The notes under the pieces: generated by a model
The model's input: only the letters and a program-made list of their open reading frames with translations
The model's database searches: none
Told to the model about the DNA's origin: nothing
Translations under genes and position numbers: made by a program
Part shown: in pieces, positions 21,216 to 29,364 of the stretch
Layout of the letters: each line of letters begins with the position of its first letter
Position numbering within the stretch: position 1 is the stretch's first letter
Origin: Alphaproteobacteria bacterium
Lineage (GTDB): Bacteria; Pseudomonadota; Alphaproteobacteria; UBA8366; Aestuariispiraceae
Length of the DNA: 64,000 nucleotides
Assembly: GCA_030065235.1 (NCBI GenBank)
Contig: JASJDC010000001.1
Location: 186,001 to 250,000 of the forward strand
Reading direction: 5' to 3'

Positions 21216-22253
21216 TCAAACCGAGTCATAGATCACCTCAAGCGAGTCCTTTTTCAGCGAAGAGGCGTCGCACATGTCTTCCAGTTTCGCGGGCGTCAGC
21301 ACGACGTCCGCGCCCGTCTCCTCGCTGTCGAACAGGCCGAGCAGCGCGTCATGCTCCAAGGGCGCCGGCTGAACCGGCGGCGCTTCGGCGACATTTTCGG
21401 ACAACGCTTCGAAGAGAGCGGCCCAGTCGCCGCCCGGCTTTCCGATGATTTCGTAATTCGCGCTCTTGCGCCGGATGTCCTCATCCGCAGGGATCGCCGA
21501 GAGAACCGGAATGCCGACCTCTTTTGCGAAGGCCTGGGCCTCGCCGGTGCCGTCATCCTTATTGATGACCATGCCCGCCACGCCGACATTGCCGCCCAGC
21601 TTGCGGAAATATTCGACCGCCGAGCAGACATTGTTCGCGACATAAAGCGATTGGAGATCGTTCGAGCCGACGACGATGACCTTCTGGCACATGTCCCGCG
21701 CGATCGGCAGGCCGAAGCCGCCACAGACGACGTCGCCCAAGAAATCGAGCAGGATGTAGTCGAAGTTCCAGTCGTGAAAACCGAGTTTCTCCATGGTCTC
21801 GAAGCCATGGATGATGCCGCGTCCGCCGCAGCCGCGGCCGACCTCCGGCCCGCCCAGCTCCATGGCGTAAACGCCGTCGCGGACGAAACAGACATCGCCG
21901 ATATCAAGCTCTTCGCCCGCTTCCTTCTTCTTCGACGAGGTTTCGATGATGGTCGGCACGGCGCGTCCGTTGAACAGCAGCGAGGTCGTGTCGCTTTTCG
22001 GATCGCAGCCGATCAGCAACACTTTCTTGCCCTGTTGCGCCATCATGTAGCTGAGGTTGGAGAGCGTGAAGCTCTTGCCGATGCCGCCCTTGCCATAGAT
22101 GGCGATGATCTGGGTTTCCTTGGTCACCGGGCCGGTCGCGACGGGCGCCGGTTCCTGCGCCGCTTCTTCACGCAAGGCTTCGGTCATCGCGCTTGTCGGC
22201 GAGTCGGTTTCCGCTTCGTCAGTACGGAAATCGGGTGCGTTATCCATGCTCAT
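21216..22253 (-). CDS. bchX: Chlorophyllide a reductase iron protein X
   Basis: NifH-like ATPase of 345 residues that feeds electrons to BchYZ. The P-loop is [14 protein letters not shown] at about residues 53-66, and cluster Cys ligands are in VGRGCGGRG and DVVCGGFG. I chose ATG 22253, which overlaps the bchC stop (ATGA); a second ATG is two codons later. The N-terminal acidic lead of about 45 residues is normal for BchX. Distinguished from BchL by KSF after the P-loop and by its neighbours. Confidence 0.96.
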   Translation of the reverse strand: MSMDNAPDFRTDEAETDSPTSAMTEALREEAAQEPAPVATGPVTKETQIIAIYGKGGIGKSFTLSNLSYMMAQQGKKVLLIGCDPKSDTTSLLFNGRAVPTIIETSSKKKEAGEELDIGDVCFVRDGVYAMELGGPEVGRGCGGRGIIHGFETMEKLGFHDWNFDYILLDFLGDVVCGGFGLPIARDMCQKVIVVGSNDLQSLYVANNVCSAVEYFRKLGGNVGVAGMVINKDDGTGEAQAFAKEVGIPVLSAIPADEDIRRKSANYEIIGKPGGDWAALFEALSENVAEAPPVQPAPLEHDALLGLFDSEETGADVVLTPAKLEDMCDASSLKKDSLEVIYDSV

Positions 22254-23206
22254 GCGCGGCCGCTCCAATCCAAGATCATTTTCAGGCAATCCGCGTCGGT
22301 GAAGGCGGTTTCGTAGGCCGCGGCGGCGTCGACTGGATCCGCACGATGGCTGATGAGCCCGTCGAGGGTGAGGACGCCGCTCGCCAACAGGCGTTGAACC
22401 GCCGCCATATCTTCGGGGCGCCATTCGGCGGCGACCCGGAACCGCGCCTCGGTCATGAAGGCGGGCGGGAAAGAGAAAGAGGGGCGGTGCTCGTAGAAGC
22501 CGCCCAGCACGATCTCGCCATTTTTAGCCAGACGCCGGACCAGCGTGTCGAGAATGTCCGCCGCGCCGCTGACATCAAGAATGGCGTCGTAGCGCGCTTC
22601 GTCTGCGCCGCCGTCAATGACAGAATAGCCCTCTGCGCCGTCGCGCCGCGTCGGGTTCGATTCCCAAACCGTGGGGGCAGGGCCGCCCAAGGCCAATGTC
22701 AGGCGCGCGGCCAGCCGGCCCAACACGCCATGACCGACAATCAGACTGGGTGGGGCGAAAGCGCCGGTGTGATCACAGAGCACGTGATGCGCCGTCGCGG
22801 CCAAAGCCAAGAGCGTCGCGCGATCTCCCAACGCGGCGTCCACCGCCACGGTTCGACTGGATTTGGTGACCAGACGCGCCGCCGCGCCGCCAAACAGGCC
22901 ATGCGCGTCGATGTAGCATTGCGCGCCGGGAATGAAGACGGTGTCGCCGACCTTCTTGTCAGCCTCGGGACCGGCTTCGGCGATGACGCCGACTGACTCA
23001 TAGCCGGGCACCAGCGGGTATCCCAAACCGGGGAAGGGGGGCATCCGGCCCGACCAGAGCAACCGCTCGGTGCCTGTGCTGACGCCGCTCCAGCGGATAT
23101 CGACAACGACGTCATCGCCGCCCGGCCCTAAGTCCGGCGGCGTCAAAGAAACCGCGCGAAGCGCCAGTTCCTTTGGCCTGTCTATGACGATGGCGTTGGT
23201 TTTCAT
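22250..23206 (-). CDS. bchC: Bacteriochlorophyllide 3-hydroxyethyl dehydrogenase
   Basis: Medium-chain dehydrogenase-type protein, 318 residues, oxidising the 3-hydroxyethyl group to the 3-acetyl group of bacteriochlorophyllide a. N-terminal GroES-like part (SGVSTGTERLLWSG, LVPGYESVGVIAEAG) and a Rossmann part (LIVGHGVLGRLAA). It starts the bchCXYZ segment, behind a promoter with a PpsR-type palindrome at 23306-23323. Confidence 0.95.
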   Translation of the reverse strand: MKTNAIVIDRPKELALRAVSLTPPDLGPGGDDVVVDIRWSGVSTGTERLLWSGRMPPFPGLGYPLVPGYESVGVIAEAGPEADKKVGDTVFIPGAQCYIDAHGLFGGAAARLVTKSSRTVAVDAALGDRATLLALAATAHHVLCDHTGAFAPPSLIVGHGVLGRLAARLTLALGGPAPTVWESNPTRRDGAEGYSVIDGGADEARYDAILDVSGAADILDTLVRRLAKNGEIVLGGFYEHRPSFSFPPAFMTEARFRVAAEWRPEDMAAVQRLLASGVLTLDGLISHRADPVDAAAAYETAFTDADCLKMILDWSGRA

Positions 23207-23283
23207 CCCCTGAACTCTCGACCCGGCAAATTCTGGCGACCCGGTCGCCGCAGAGTCGAAAGACCCTGCTTAAATTAGGTGTA

Positions 23284-23323
23284 ATAGTACCGGGGAGTCA
23301 TTTGTTGTCAAGAAAGATTAACA
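23284..23323 (-). promoter_or_regulatory. bchC promoter with PpsR/CrtJ operator
   Basis: On the minus strand, -35 TTGACA (23311-23306) and -10 TACTAT (23289-23284) are 16 bases apart, about 70 bases before the bchC start. The palindrome TGTCAAGAAAGATTAACA (23306-23323) fits the PpsR/CrtJ consensus TGT-N12-ACA exactly, and its left half is part of the -35 box. Binding would therefore block RNA polymerase directly. A second TTGACA lies at 23337-23332. The bchC promoter is a classic CrtJ target in Rhodobacter. Confidence 0.8.
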
Positions 23324-23384
23324 CTCAGTCTTGTCAAATTGACTAGGCGGCTCGTCTGGGTGGAACAGCGCCGCCGCGGCCGCG

Positions 23385-24536
23385 TCAAACGGCGGCGACT
23401 ATCAACCGCGCGAGGCCTGGCAGCGGGGTCTCCATCAGCTTGATTTCCCCGAACCCAGCCATTTTCAACAGCGCGCGGTGATCGTCGAGCCGGCGGGTGC
23501 GGCCGGAGCCCATGGCGGCAAGATAAAGGCCGAAATAGGCGTCCGCCACGCGCGCGCCCGGCTCTTCGCCGGACACCGGTTCGGCGATAAGCAACACGCC
23601 GCCGGGGGCGAGGGCGGCGCGGCACGCGTCCAGCACTGTCGCGACCGTCGCATCGCTATGGTCATAGACCACCCGAACCAGCGTGATCAGATCCTGATCC
23701 GGCGGTAGGGCGTCATCGTGGAAACTGCCTCCGACGCAGGCGATGCGGTCGCCGAGCCCTTGCTCCGACAGGGATTTCCGTGCGACCGCCGCGACCCCCG
23801 GCAGGTCGAACAAGGTGAGGGCGGACTCCGGCGCGACCTTGGCGACTTGTGAGAGGAAGGCCCCGGTCCCGCCGCCGACATCCAGGATCCGGCGATGGCG
23901 ATGGAAGGGGAAACTGGCGGTCACCGCCTCGGCGATCATCGCCTGTGAGATCGCCATCAGACCGCTATACTCTTCGACCTCCGCATCGCTTAGCGCCGCC
24001 GCTTCATCATGGGCGAGATAGCGCCAGAACCGATTCGTCCGGGTTTCACGCACCTCATTGCGCAGCAGCGCCAGCGGATCGGCTAGGTCGCGATAGACAT
24101 CCTGATGATGGCGGATCATGGCTGTCACGCCCGGGTTGTCGAGCAAAGCAGCGCCGCGCATGCCGAGCCCGTAGCGCTCGCCGCTTCGGGTCCCCGCGAG
24201 GCCGAGACTAACCGCGCCGCACAACAGCCGATCGCTTCCCTCTTGCGGTAGGCCGCAGCGTTTGGCCAGCGCGTCCGCCGATGTCGGCCCTTCCGCCAGG
24301 GCGTCTAGCATGCCGCTCTCGACAAAGGCGAACAGGAGTTGGGAGTGGATGAAACCGGCGACAAGATCAAAGACCGCCTCGGTCTCGCGCCTTGCAAAGC
24401 GTCGGGCGATGGGCGTGGCGGCGGCCCAGCGCCGAAAGCCGGGCGCGGCGGCGGCGCGGCAGGCCATGTCTTTCAGCCGGTCGCTCAGGCTGGGTCTTAC
24501 GCGGCGCATCCGTTCCGGATCGGCCAGACTGTCCAT
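23385..24536 (-). CDS. crtF: Hydroxyneurosporene O-methyltransferase
   Basis: SAM-dependent methyltransferase of 383 residues that methylates the C1 hydroxyl group made by CrtC, giving methoxy carotenoids. N-terminal winged-helix dimerisation region, then motif I ILDVGGGTGAFL and a catalytic-domain region RVVYDHSDATV. It is downstream of crtE with 25 bases between and upstream of bchC with 178 bases that hold a promoter. Confidence 0.94.
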   Translation of the reverse strand: MDSLADPERMRRVRPSLSDRLKDMACRAAAAPGFRRWAAATPIARRFARRETEAVFDLVAGFIHSQLLFAFVESGMLDALAEGPTSADALAKRCGLPQEGSDRLLCGAVSLGLAGTRSGERYGLGMRGAALLDNPGVTAMIRHHQDVYRDLADPLALLRNEVRETRTNRFWRYLAHDEAAALSDAEVEEYSGLMAISQAMIAEAVTASFPFHRHRRILDVGGGTGAFLSQVAKVAPESALTLFDLPGVAAVARKSLSEQGLGDRIACVGGSFHDDALPPDQDLITLVRVVYDHSDATVATVLDACRAALAPGGVLLIAEPVSGEEPGARVADAYFGLYLAAMGSGRTRRLDDHRALLKMAGFGEIKLMETPLPGLARLIVAAV

Positions 24537-24561
24537 CGGAGAGGCGCCGCCGCCGCGCGGT

Positions 24562-25431
24562 CTAGGCGACGTCGCGCACCAATTCGCGCGGCATGAACCG
24601 TTTCGATTCGGCCTGAATCAATTGCTGAAGCCGAGCGGAGCCACGGCCCGGCGGCACCGCCTCGATCGCGTCGCTGACCAGTTGCTTCAGGATGCGCACC
24701 GCCCCGTCCATGCCATGCTGGTGAACGACATTGGGGCGCGAGAAGAGAGCGTCCTGACCGCAGGGCTTGCCCATTTGCTGCGCGTCGCCGGCGACGTCGT
24801 GGATATCGTCGGCGATCTGATAGGCCTCGCCCAGGCGCTCGCCCAACATGCGCCACAGCGCCGCGTCGCCGCCGGATGCGACGGCCCCGGCCTCGGTCGC
24901 GGCGGCGAAGAGCGAGCCGGTCTTGGCGCGTTGATAGTCGGCCAGGATGGCGTCGTCTTCTTCCTCCCAGGCCTGACCGGCGACAATACCGAAGGGCATG
25001 CCGACCGAGCCGGAGACGATCCGAATCAGATTGGCGGCGCGCCGGGGCGCGCGCTCGACCTGCTGTCCCAACGCTTCAAAAGCCAGCACAATCAAGGCGT
25101 CGCCGGCCAACACCGCCGTGGGCTCGCCGAATACTTTATGCACTGACGGCTTGCCGCGCCGAATATCAGCGTCGTCGAAGCAGGGCAGGTCGTCATGAAC
25201 CAGCGAGGCGCAATGCAGCAGTTCGATCGCCGCCGCCGCCGCGGTGGCCAATTCAGGCTGGTCGTCGCCGCAGCTTTCCGCCACGGCGAGACAGAGTTTC
25301 GGCCGAATGCGGGCGCCGCCGGGAAAGACGGCGTAGGAAAGCGACTTCGCCAGACTGGGCGGCGCGCCTGCGCGTCCGGCGTGATTGACCAGATGGGTCA
25401 GCGCCCGCTCGATCCTGCTTTCGACCTTCAT
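24562..25431 (-). CDS. crtE: Geranylgeranyl diphosphate synthase
   Basis: Trans-isoprenyl diphosphate synthase, 289 residues from ATG 25431 (MKVESRIERAL). First aspartate-rich motif DDLPCFDDAD (about residues 77-86); second DDIHDV, with the final D of the usual DDxxD replaced. The product feeds both carotenoids (CrtB) and the bacteriochlorophyll tail (BchG/BchP). First gene of the minus-strand superoperon; its control region is shared with divergent crtD. Confidence 0.92.
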   Translation of the reverse strand: MKVESRIERALTHLVNHAGRAGAPPSLAKSLSYAVFPGGARIRPKLCLAVAESCGDDQPELATAAAAAIELLHCASLVHDDLPCFDDADIRRGKPSVHKVFGEPTAVLAGDALIVLAFEALGQQVERAPRRAANLIRIVSGSVGMPFGIVAGQAWEEEDDAILADYQRAKTGSLFAAATEAGAVASGGDAALWRMLGERLGEAYQIADDIHDVAGDAQQMGKPCGQDALFSRPNVVHQHGMDGAVRILKQLVSDAIEAVPPGRGSARLQQLIQAESKRFMPRELVRDVA

Positions 25432-25497
25432 GACGGCCCTCTCACGGTTCCCGCCGCCCCGTATTTCACAATGGTTGGCGGTGGAGTCTCGGTGCGA

Positions 25498-25515
25498 TGT
25501 TCCAAAGACTTTACA
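25498..25515. promoter_or_regulatory. PpsR/CrtJ operator between crtE and crtD
   Basis: TGTTCCAAAGACTTTACA fits TGT-N12-ACA exactly. Its right end forms the crtD -35 hexamer TTTACA (25510-25515), followed by 17 bases and TGTAAT (25533-25538) as -10. The site also lies in the crtE upstream region, so one operator can control both directions. Confidence 0.75.
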
Positions 25516-25528
25516 GTAGCTGCTCAGA

Positions 25529-25552
25529 AAAGTGTAATGCAAAATACACTTT
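25529..25552. promoter_or_regulatory. Perfect 8-bp inverted repeat overlapping the crtD -10 box
   Basis: Arms AAAGTGTA (25529-25536) and TACACTTT (25545-25552) are separated by eight bases. The core is TGT-N10-ACA, two bases shorter than the PpsR consensus. The left arm overlaps the putative crtD -10 TGTAAT. It may be a second, variant PpsR site enabling cooperative binding with 25498-25515, or a site for a different regulator. Confidence 0.6.
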
Positions 25553-25579
25553 CATGGGAAGTGGGTATCGATTTCTGAG

Positions 25580-27199
25580 GTGGCGCGTCGGTTTTTGGAC
25601 GCGGGCGAAAGGGTGAGGCAGGCGTTGGACAGAGTGGACGGCAGGGTCGCAATTATCGGCGCCGGCGTCGGCGGGCTGACGGCCGCTTTGCGCCTGCAGG
25701 CCGCCGGACGCCCTGTCACGGTCCTGGAACGCGCGCCGGCCCCCGGCGGCAAGATGCGTCAGATCCAGGTTGGGTCGAAACGGCTGGACGCCGGTCCCAC
25801 GGTCTTCACGATGCGTTGGGTCTTCGACCGGCTTTTCGCCGACCTGGGCGAACGGTTGGACGATCATGTCACGTTGAAGCAGGCCTCCGTCCTGGCTCGG
25901 CACGCCTGGCAAGACGGATCGCGTCTGGACCTATTCGCCGATATCGAGGCGTCGGAGAAGGCCGTGGCCGACTTCGCCGGCCGAGCCGAGGCGCGTGGGT
26001 TTCGCGCCTTCTGCGATGAGACGGCGGCGATCTTCGATCTGCTCAAGGACCCGTTTCTCTGTTCGCCGGCCCCGGATATCGGGGCCATGGTCCGGGCCTT
26101 CGGTCTGAAAAGTCTCGGCGCGATGCGGAAAATGAAGCCGTTTAGCACCATGCAGAACGGGCTGGAGCGGCATTTCCGCGATCCCAGGCTGCGGCAGCTT
26201 TTCGGGCGCTATGCCACCTATTGCGGGTCATCGCCCTATCAGGCGCCGGCGACCCTAATGCTGGTCTCCCATGTCGAGCAGGCCGGCGTCTGGTATGTCG
26301 ACGGCGGCATGCATGCGCTGGCGCAAGGCTTGGCGCGGCTGATCGAGGCGCGTGGCGGAACGATCCGCTATGAGTGCGAGGTCGCCGAGATAACGGTCCG
26401 CCAAGGGCGCGCAAGCGGCGTTCGACTGTCGGACGGTGAGGCGATTGCGGCGGACGCGGTCGTGATGAACGGCGATAACGCCGCCCTTTTTCAAGGGATG
26501 TTGGGGCCGGATGTCCGGCGCGCCGCCGCCGCCTTTCCACCGCGCGACCGCTCGCTGTCGGCGCTGACATGGCTGATCGATGCGGAGACGGACGGATTTC
26601 CGCTGGTGCATCACAATGTGTTTTTCTCACGCGATTACCAGGCGGAGTTCGATGCGTTATTCAAGCGCCGAACCCTGCCGGCGGAACCGACCGTCTATAT
26701 TTGCGCGCAAGACCGGGAGGACGCCGCCCAGCCGCCGCCTGACGGACGCGATGGCATGCTGTTGATCGTCAATGCGCCGGCGCTCCAGACCACCGGCATG
26801 GCGGCGAACGATCCTGGCGCGCATGAGTTTTTGGAGGAGGAACTGGACCGATGCGAGACAGCGAGCTTCGATCTGCTGAGGCGCTGCGGCCTGACGATCC
26901 GCCGCCAGCCGGACCGGGTGGTCCGAACGGGACCGGCGGAATGGAGCCGCTTGTTTCCGGGGACAGGGGGCGCAATCTACGGTCGGGCGTCGCACGGCTG
27001 GCGGGCGAGCCTGCAGCGTCAGGGATGCCGGTCGGCGGTGCCGGGCCTGTATCTGGCGGGGGGCAGCGTGCATCCGGGGCCGGGCGTGCCGATGGCGGCG
27101 CTGTCCGGCCTTATGGCGGCGGAGAGCTTGGCGACGGACCTCGGTTCGACCCGGAGGTCGGCAAGAACGGCTATGTCTGGTGGTATCTCGACGCGCTGA
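25580..27199 (+). CDS. crtD: Hydroxy/methoxyneurosporene desaturase CrtD
   Basis: FAD-dependent carotenoid 3,4-desaturase of 539 residues. The N-terminal dinucleotide motif is VAIIGAGVGGLTAALRLQAAG at about residues 23-43; the C-terminal FAD region is GLYLAGGSVHPGPGVPMAALSG. The frame begins at GTG 25580; a TTG or GTG about fifteen codons later is possible, since the motif usually lies nearer the N-terminus. It ends about 20 residues beyond the usual family end and overlaps crtC by 175 bases. Distinguished from CrtI by sequence and by pairing with crtC. Confidence 0.92.
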   Translation: MARRFLDAGERVRQALDRVDGRVAIIGAGVGGLTAALRLQAAGRPVTVLERAPAPGGKMRQIQVGSKRLDAGPTVFTMRWVFDRLFADLGERLDDHVTLKQASVLARHAWQDGSRLDLFADIEASEKAVADFAGRAEARGFRAFCDETAAIFDLLKDPFLCSPAPDIGAMVRAFGLKSLGAMRKMKPFSTMQNGLERHFRDPRLRQLFGRYATYCGSSPYQAPATLMLVSHVEQAGVWYVDGGMHALAQGLARLIEARGGTIRYECEVAEITVRQGRASGVRLSDGEAIAADAVVMNGDNAALFQGMLGPDVRRAAAAFPPRDRSLSALTWLIDAETDGFPLVHHNVFFSRDYQAEFDALFKRRTLPAEPTVYICAQDREDAAQPPPDGRDGMLLIVNAPALQTTGMAANDPGAHEFLEEELDRCETASFDLLRRCGLTIRRQPDRVVRTGPAEWSRLFPGTGGAIYGRASHGWRASLQRQGCRSAVPGLYLAGGSVHPGPGVPMAALSGLMAAESLATDLGSTRRSARTAMSGGISTR

Positions 27200-28077
27200 G
27201 CGATGACGGCCGCTATGGGCTGACCGTCATCCTGTTCATCGGCAGCGTGTTTTCGCCCTATTATGCGCTGGCCCGACGGTTCGGCCCGGCCGAGCCGCGC
27301 AATCATGTCTCCTTCAATATCGCGCTCTATGGCGAGAGCCATCGGCGCTGGGCGATGACCGAACGCTCGGAGGACGCTTTGTCGGCCAGTCCGGATCGGT
27401 TTCAAGTTGGGCCCAGTTCGGCGGTCTGGGAAGACGGCAAGCTGATCCTGGAGGTCGATGAGGTGGCGGTTCCAGCGCCGCGCCGGGTGCGCGGCCGAAT
27501 TGTGCTGCATCCGCAGGCGGTGACCGACCGCTGCTACACGCTCGACCCCAACGCGCGCCACCGCTGGTGGCCGATCGCGCCCTTAAGCCGGGTCGAAGTG
27601 GACCTGCCGCGGCCGGGCCTGAAATGGTCGGGCGAGGGCTACATGGACAGCAATGAAGGCTCCGAGCCGCTCGAGGCCGGGTTCAAGGAATGGAGCTGGT
27701 CGCGGGCGCATCTCGGCCAAGGCGCCAACCAGCGCGCGGCGATGCTCTACGATCCGATGTTCAAGGACGGTTCGCGCCACTCGCTGTCGGTGACGATTAA
27801 GCCGGACGGCAGCGCCGAAGAATTCGAGCCGCCGCCGCTGGTGGATCTACCCAAGACACTGTGGCGGGTCGGGCGCGAGACACGCGCCGATATCGGTGCG
27901 GAACCGTGCATCGTCTCAACGCTCGAAGACGCGCCCTTTTATTCGCGGTCGATCCTGTCGACTCGGCTTCTGGGCGAAGACGTGACGGCGATGCATGAAG
28001 GCTTGGATCTCGGACGCTTCGCCTCGCCGGTGGTGCAGTGCATGCTGCCCTTCCGCATGCCGCGCCGGCGGCGATAA
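27025..28077 (+). CDS. crtC: Carotenoid 1,2-hydratase
   Basis: Adds water to the C1-C2 double bond of neurosporene-type carotenoids, the step before CrtD and CrtF. The conserved region starts FDPEVGKNGYVWWYLDALSDDGRYGLT and continues FIGSVFSPYYALARR. ATG 27025 is the only ATG in frame before it and gives 350 residues, but places 175 bases inside crtD; a non-ATG start nearer 27150 is possible. The first 45 residues are Gly/Ala/Pro-rich and look like read-through of the crtD region. The C-terminal part is well conserved. Confidence 0.9.
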   Translation: MPVGGAGPVSGGGQRASGAGRADGGAVRPYGGGELGDGPRFDPEVGKNGYVWWYLDALSDDGRYGLTVILFIGSVFSPYYALARRFGPAEPRNHVSFNIALYGESHRRWAMTERSEDALSASPDRFQVGPSSAVWEDGKLILEVDEVAVPAPRRVRGRIVLHPQAVTDRCYTLDPNARHRWWPIAPLSRVEVDLPRPGLKWSGEGYMDSNEGSEPLEAGFKEWSWSRAHLGQGANQRAAMLYDPMFKDGSRHSLSVTIKPDGSAEEFEPPPLVDLPKTLWRVGRETRADIGAEPCIVSTLEDAPFYSRSILSTRLLGEDVTAMHEGLDLGRFASPVVQCMLPFRMPRRRR

Positions 28078-28096
28078 CGGGCCGCAAATCAGCCCG

Positions 28097-28261
28097 TCAG
28101 CGGTTGCGCATCCACCAGGGCGGCTCATCTTCGGCGGCGGGGGCCGGCTCTTCTTCCCGCCGTTTGCCGGCGTGGCGCACGGTCCAAAGCTGCCAGGCGC
28201 CGAAGGCCAGCATGCCGCCGAAGATCAAGCCCCCTTCGATGATGATCCCGATATAGGACAT
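28097..28261 (-). CDS. Small single-span membrane protein downstream of crtB
   Basis: Product of 54 residues starting MSYIGIIIEGG. Residues about 4-26 form one hydrophobic helix, followed by a basic patch RHAGKRR, an acidic stretch EEEPAPAAEDE and a C-terminal PPWWMRNR. A GAGGG ribosome site lies eight bases before the ATG, and crtB ends 20 bases upstream on the same strand, so it is the third gene of crtI-crtB. Positive-inside rules put the tail in the cytoplasm. I do not recognise a family; it could anchor or organise carotenoid enzymes at the membrane. Confidence 0.72.
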   Translation of the reverse strand: MSYIGIIIEGGLIFGGMLAFGAWQLWTVRHAGKRREEEPAPAAEDEPPWWMRNR

Positions 28262-28281
28262 GACGAGCCCTCTTTTCCTGC

Positions 28282-29364
28282 CTAACGGGTGTGCGCGGCT
28301 TCGAGGCCCGCGGCGTCATGGATCGGCGCGGGCGGGACGCGCGATTCCAGCTTTTCGAACAGCAGGATGATCCATTCGATCCGAGAGTCGATGTCGGTAT
28401 GCGCGCGACTGAAGATCTCTTTCGGATAATCCGAAACCGCGCGGACCAGAAATTCGGTTTCGTCCAGGCAGGGCGCCGTATCCGCCTTGCCCAGGAAGGC
28501 CGCCTCGCGCGCCGCCTTGGCCGCCAGGATCAGCTTGCGCTTTGTATCGACATAGGCGCGTTGATCGATGGTGTTGTAGTCGAGCAGCCTTATCTCATCG
28601 CCGATCGCCTGATAGAGCCGCCGCGCGGCGTTGATCGCCGGGCGACAGCGGCCGGGTAGGGCGGCGATCCCGGCGCCGGACCTCTCGTAAAGCGTGTCGG
28701 CGTGATCCAGCAGCCTTTCGATCACCCGGCCCAGGGCGGGCGACATGCGCGGGTCCGCCAACAGCACTTCAGCCTCGATCCCCGCCTCGCGCAGCCATAC
28801 GCGCGGCAGGTAGATCCGCCCGGCCCGGGCGTCCTCGCCGACATCGCGGGCGATGTTGGTTAGTTGCATGGCGACGCCCAGATCGCAGGCGCGCGACAGG
28901 ATGACGGGATCGCGCTTGCCCATCAGGCAGGTCATGATCGCGCCGACGGCGCTGGCGACGCGCGCCGAATAGCCGTGCAGATCGCCGATCGTTTCATAGG
29001 CGCGCCCGGCGCTGTCCCATTCCAGGCCTTCGATCAAGGCGTCGAACAGGCGGCGTGGAATATGATGGCGCAGCACGACATCGGTTAGCGCGCGGTCGAC
29101 CGGATGGTCCATCGGCTTGCCCGCATAAATATCATCCAAGCGCGCCGTCAGATCGGCGACCGCCTGGATCGGATCTTCGCCGAGATCGACGTGATCATCG
29201 GCGATCCGGCAGAAAGCATAGATCGCATAGGCCGGGTCGCGGATGCGGCCGGGCAGCAGAAGGGAGGCGGCGTGGAAACTCTTCGAGCCTTGCTCGATCA
29301 GCGCCTTACAGGCCGCCCGGTCGTCCAGGCTGGCGTAGCGCCACTCAAACCAGTTCTTGCGCAT
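28282..29364 (-). CDS. crtB: Phytoene synthase
   Basis: Condenses two geranylgeranyl diphosphates to phytoene. 360 residues with both Asp-rich substrate-Mg motifs: DDHVD (about residues 55-59) and NIARDVGED (about 167-175). The start overlaps the end of crtI by 20 bases. Preceded by crtI and followed by a small membrane protein gene. Confidence 0.95.
   Translation of the reverse strand: MRKNWFEWRYASLDDRAACKALIEQGSKSFHAASLLLPGRIRDPAYAIYAFCRIADDHVDLGEDPIQAVADLTARLDDIYAGKPMDHPVDRALTDVVLRHHIPRRLFDALIEGLEWDSAGRAYETIGDLHGYSARVASAVGAIMTCLMGKRDPVILSRACDLGVAMQLTNIARDVGEDARAGRIYLPRVWLREAGIEAEVLLADPRMSPALGRVIERLLDHADTLYERSGAGIAALPGRCRPAINAARRLYQAIGDEIRLLDYNTIDQRAYVDTKRKLILAAKAAREAAFLGKADTAPCLDETEFLVRAVSDYPKEIFSRAHTDIDSRIEWIILLFEKLESRVPPAPIHDAAGLEAAHTR

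Noticed and set aside
22262-22424. N-terminal extension of bchX to 22424
   Set aside because: This stretch lies inside bchC in another frame and encodes an Arg/Pro-rich lead; the ATGA overlap start at 22253 fits the family.
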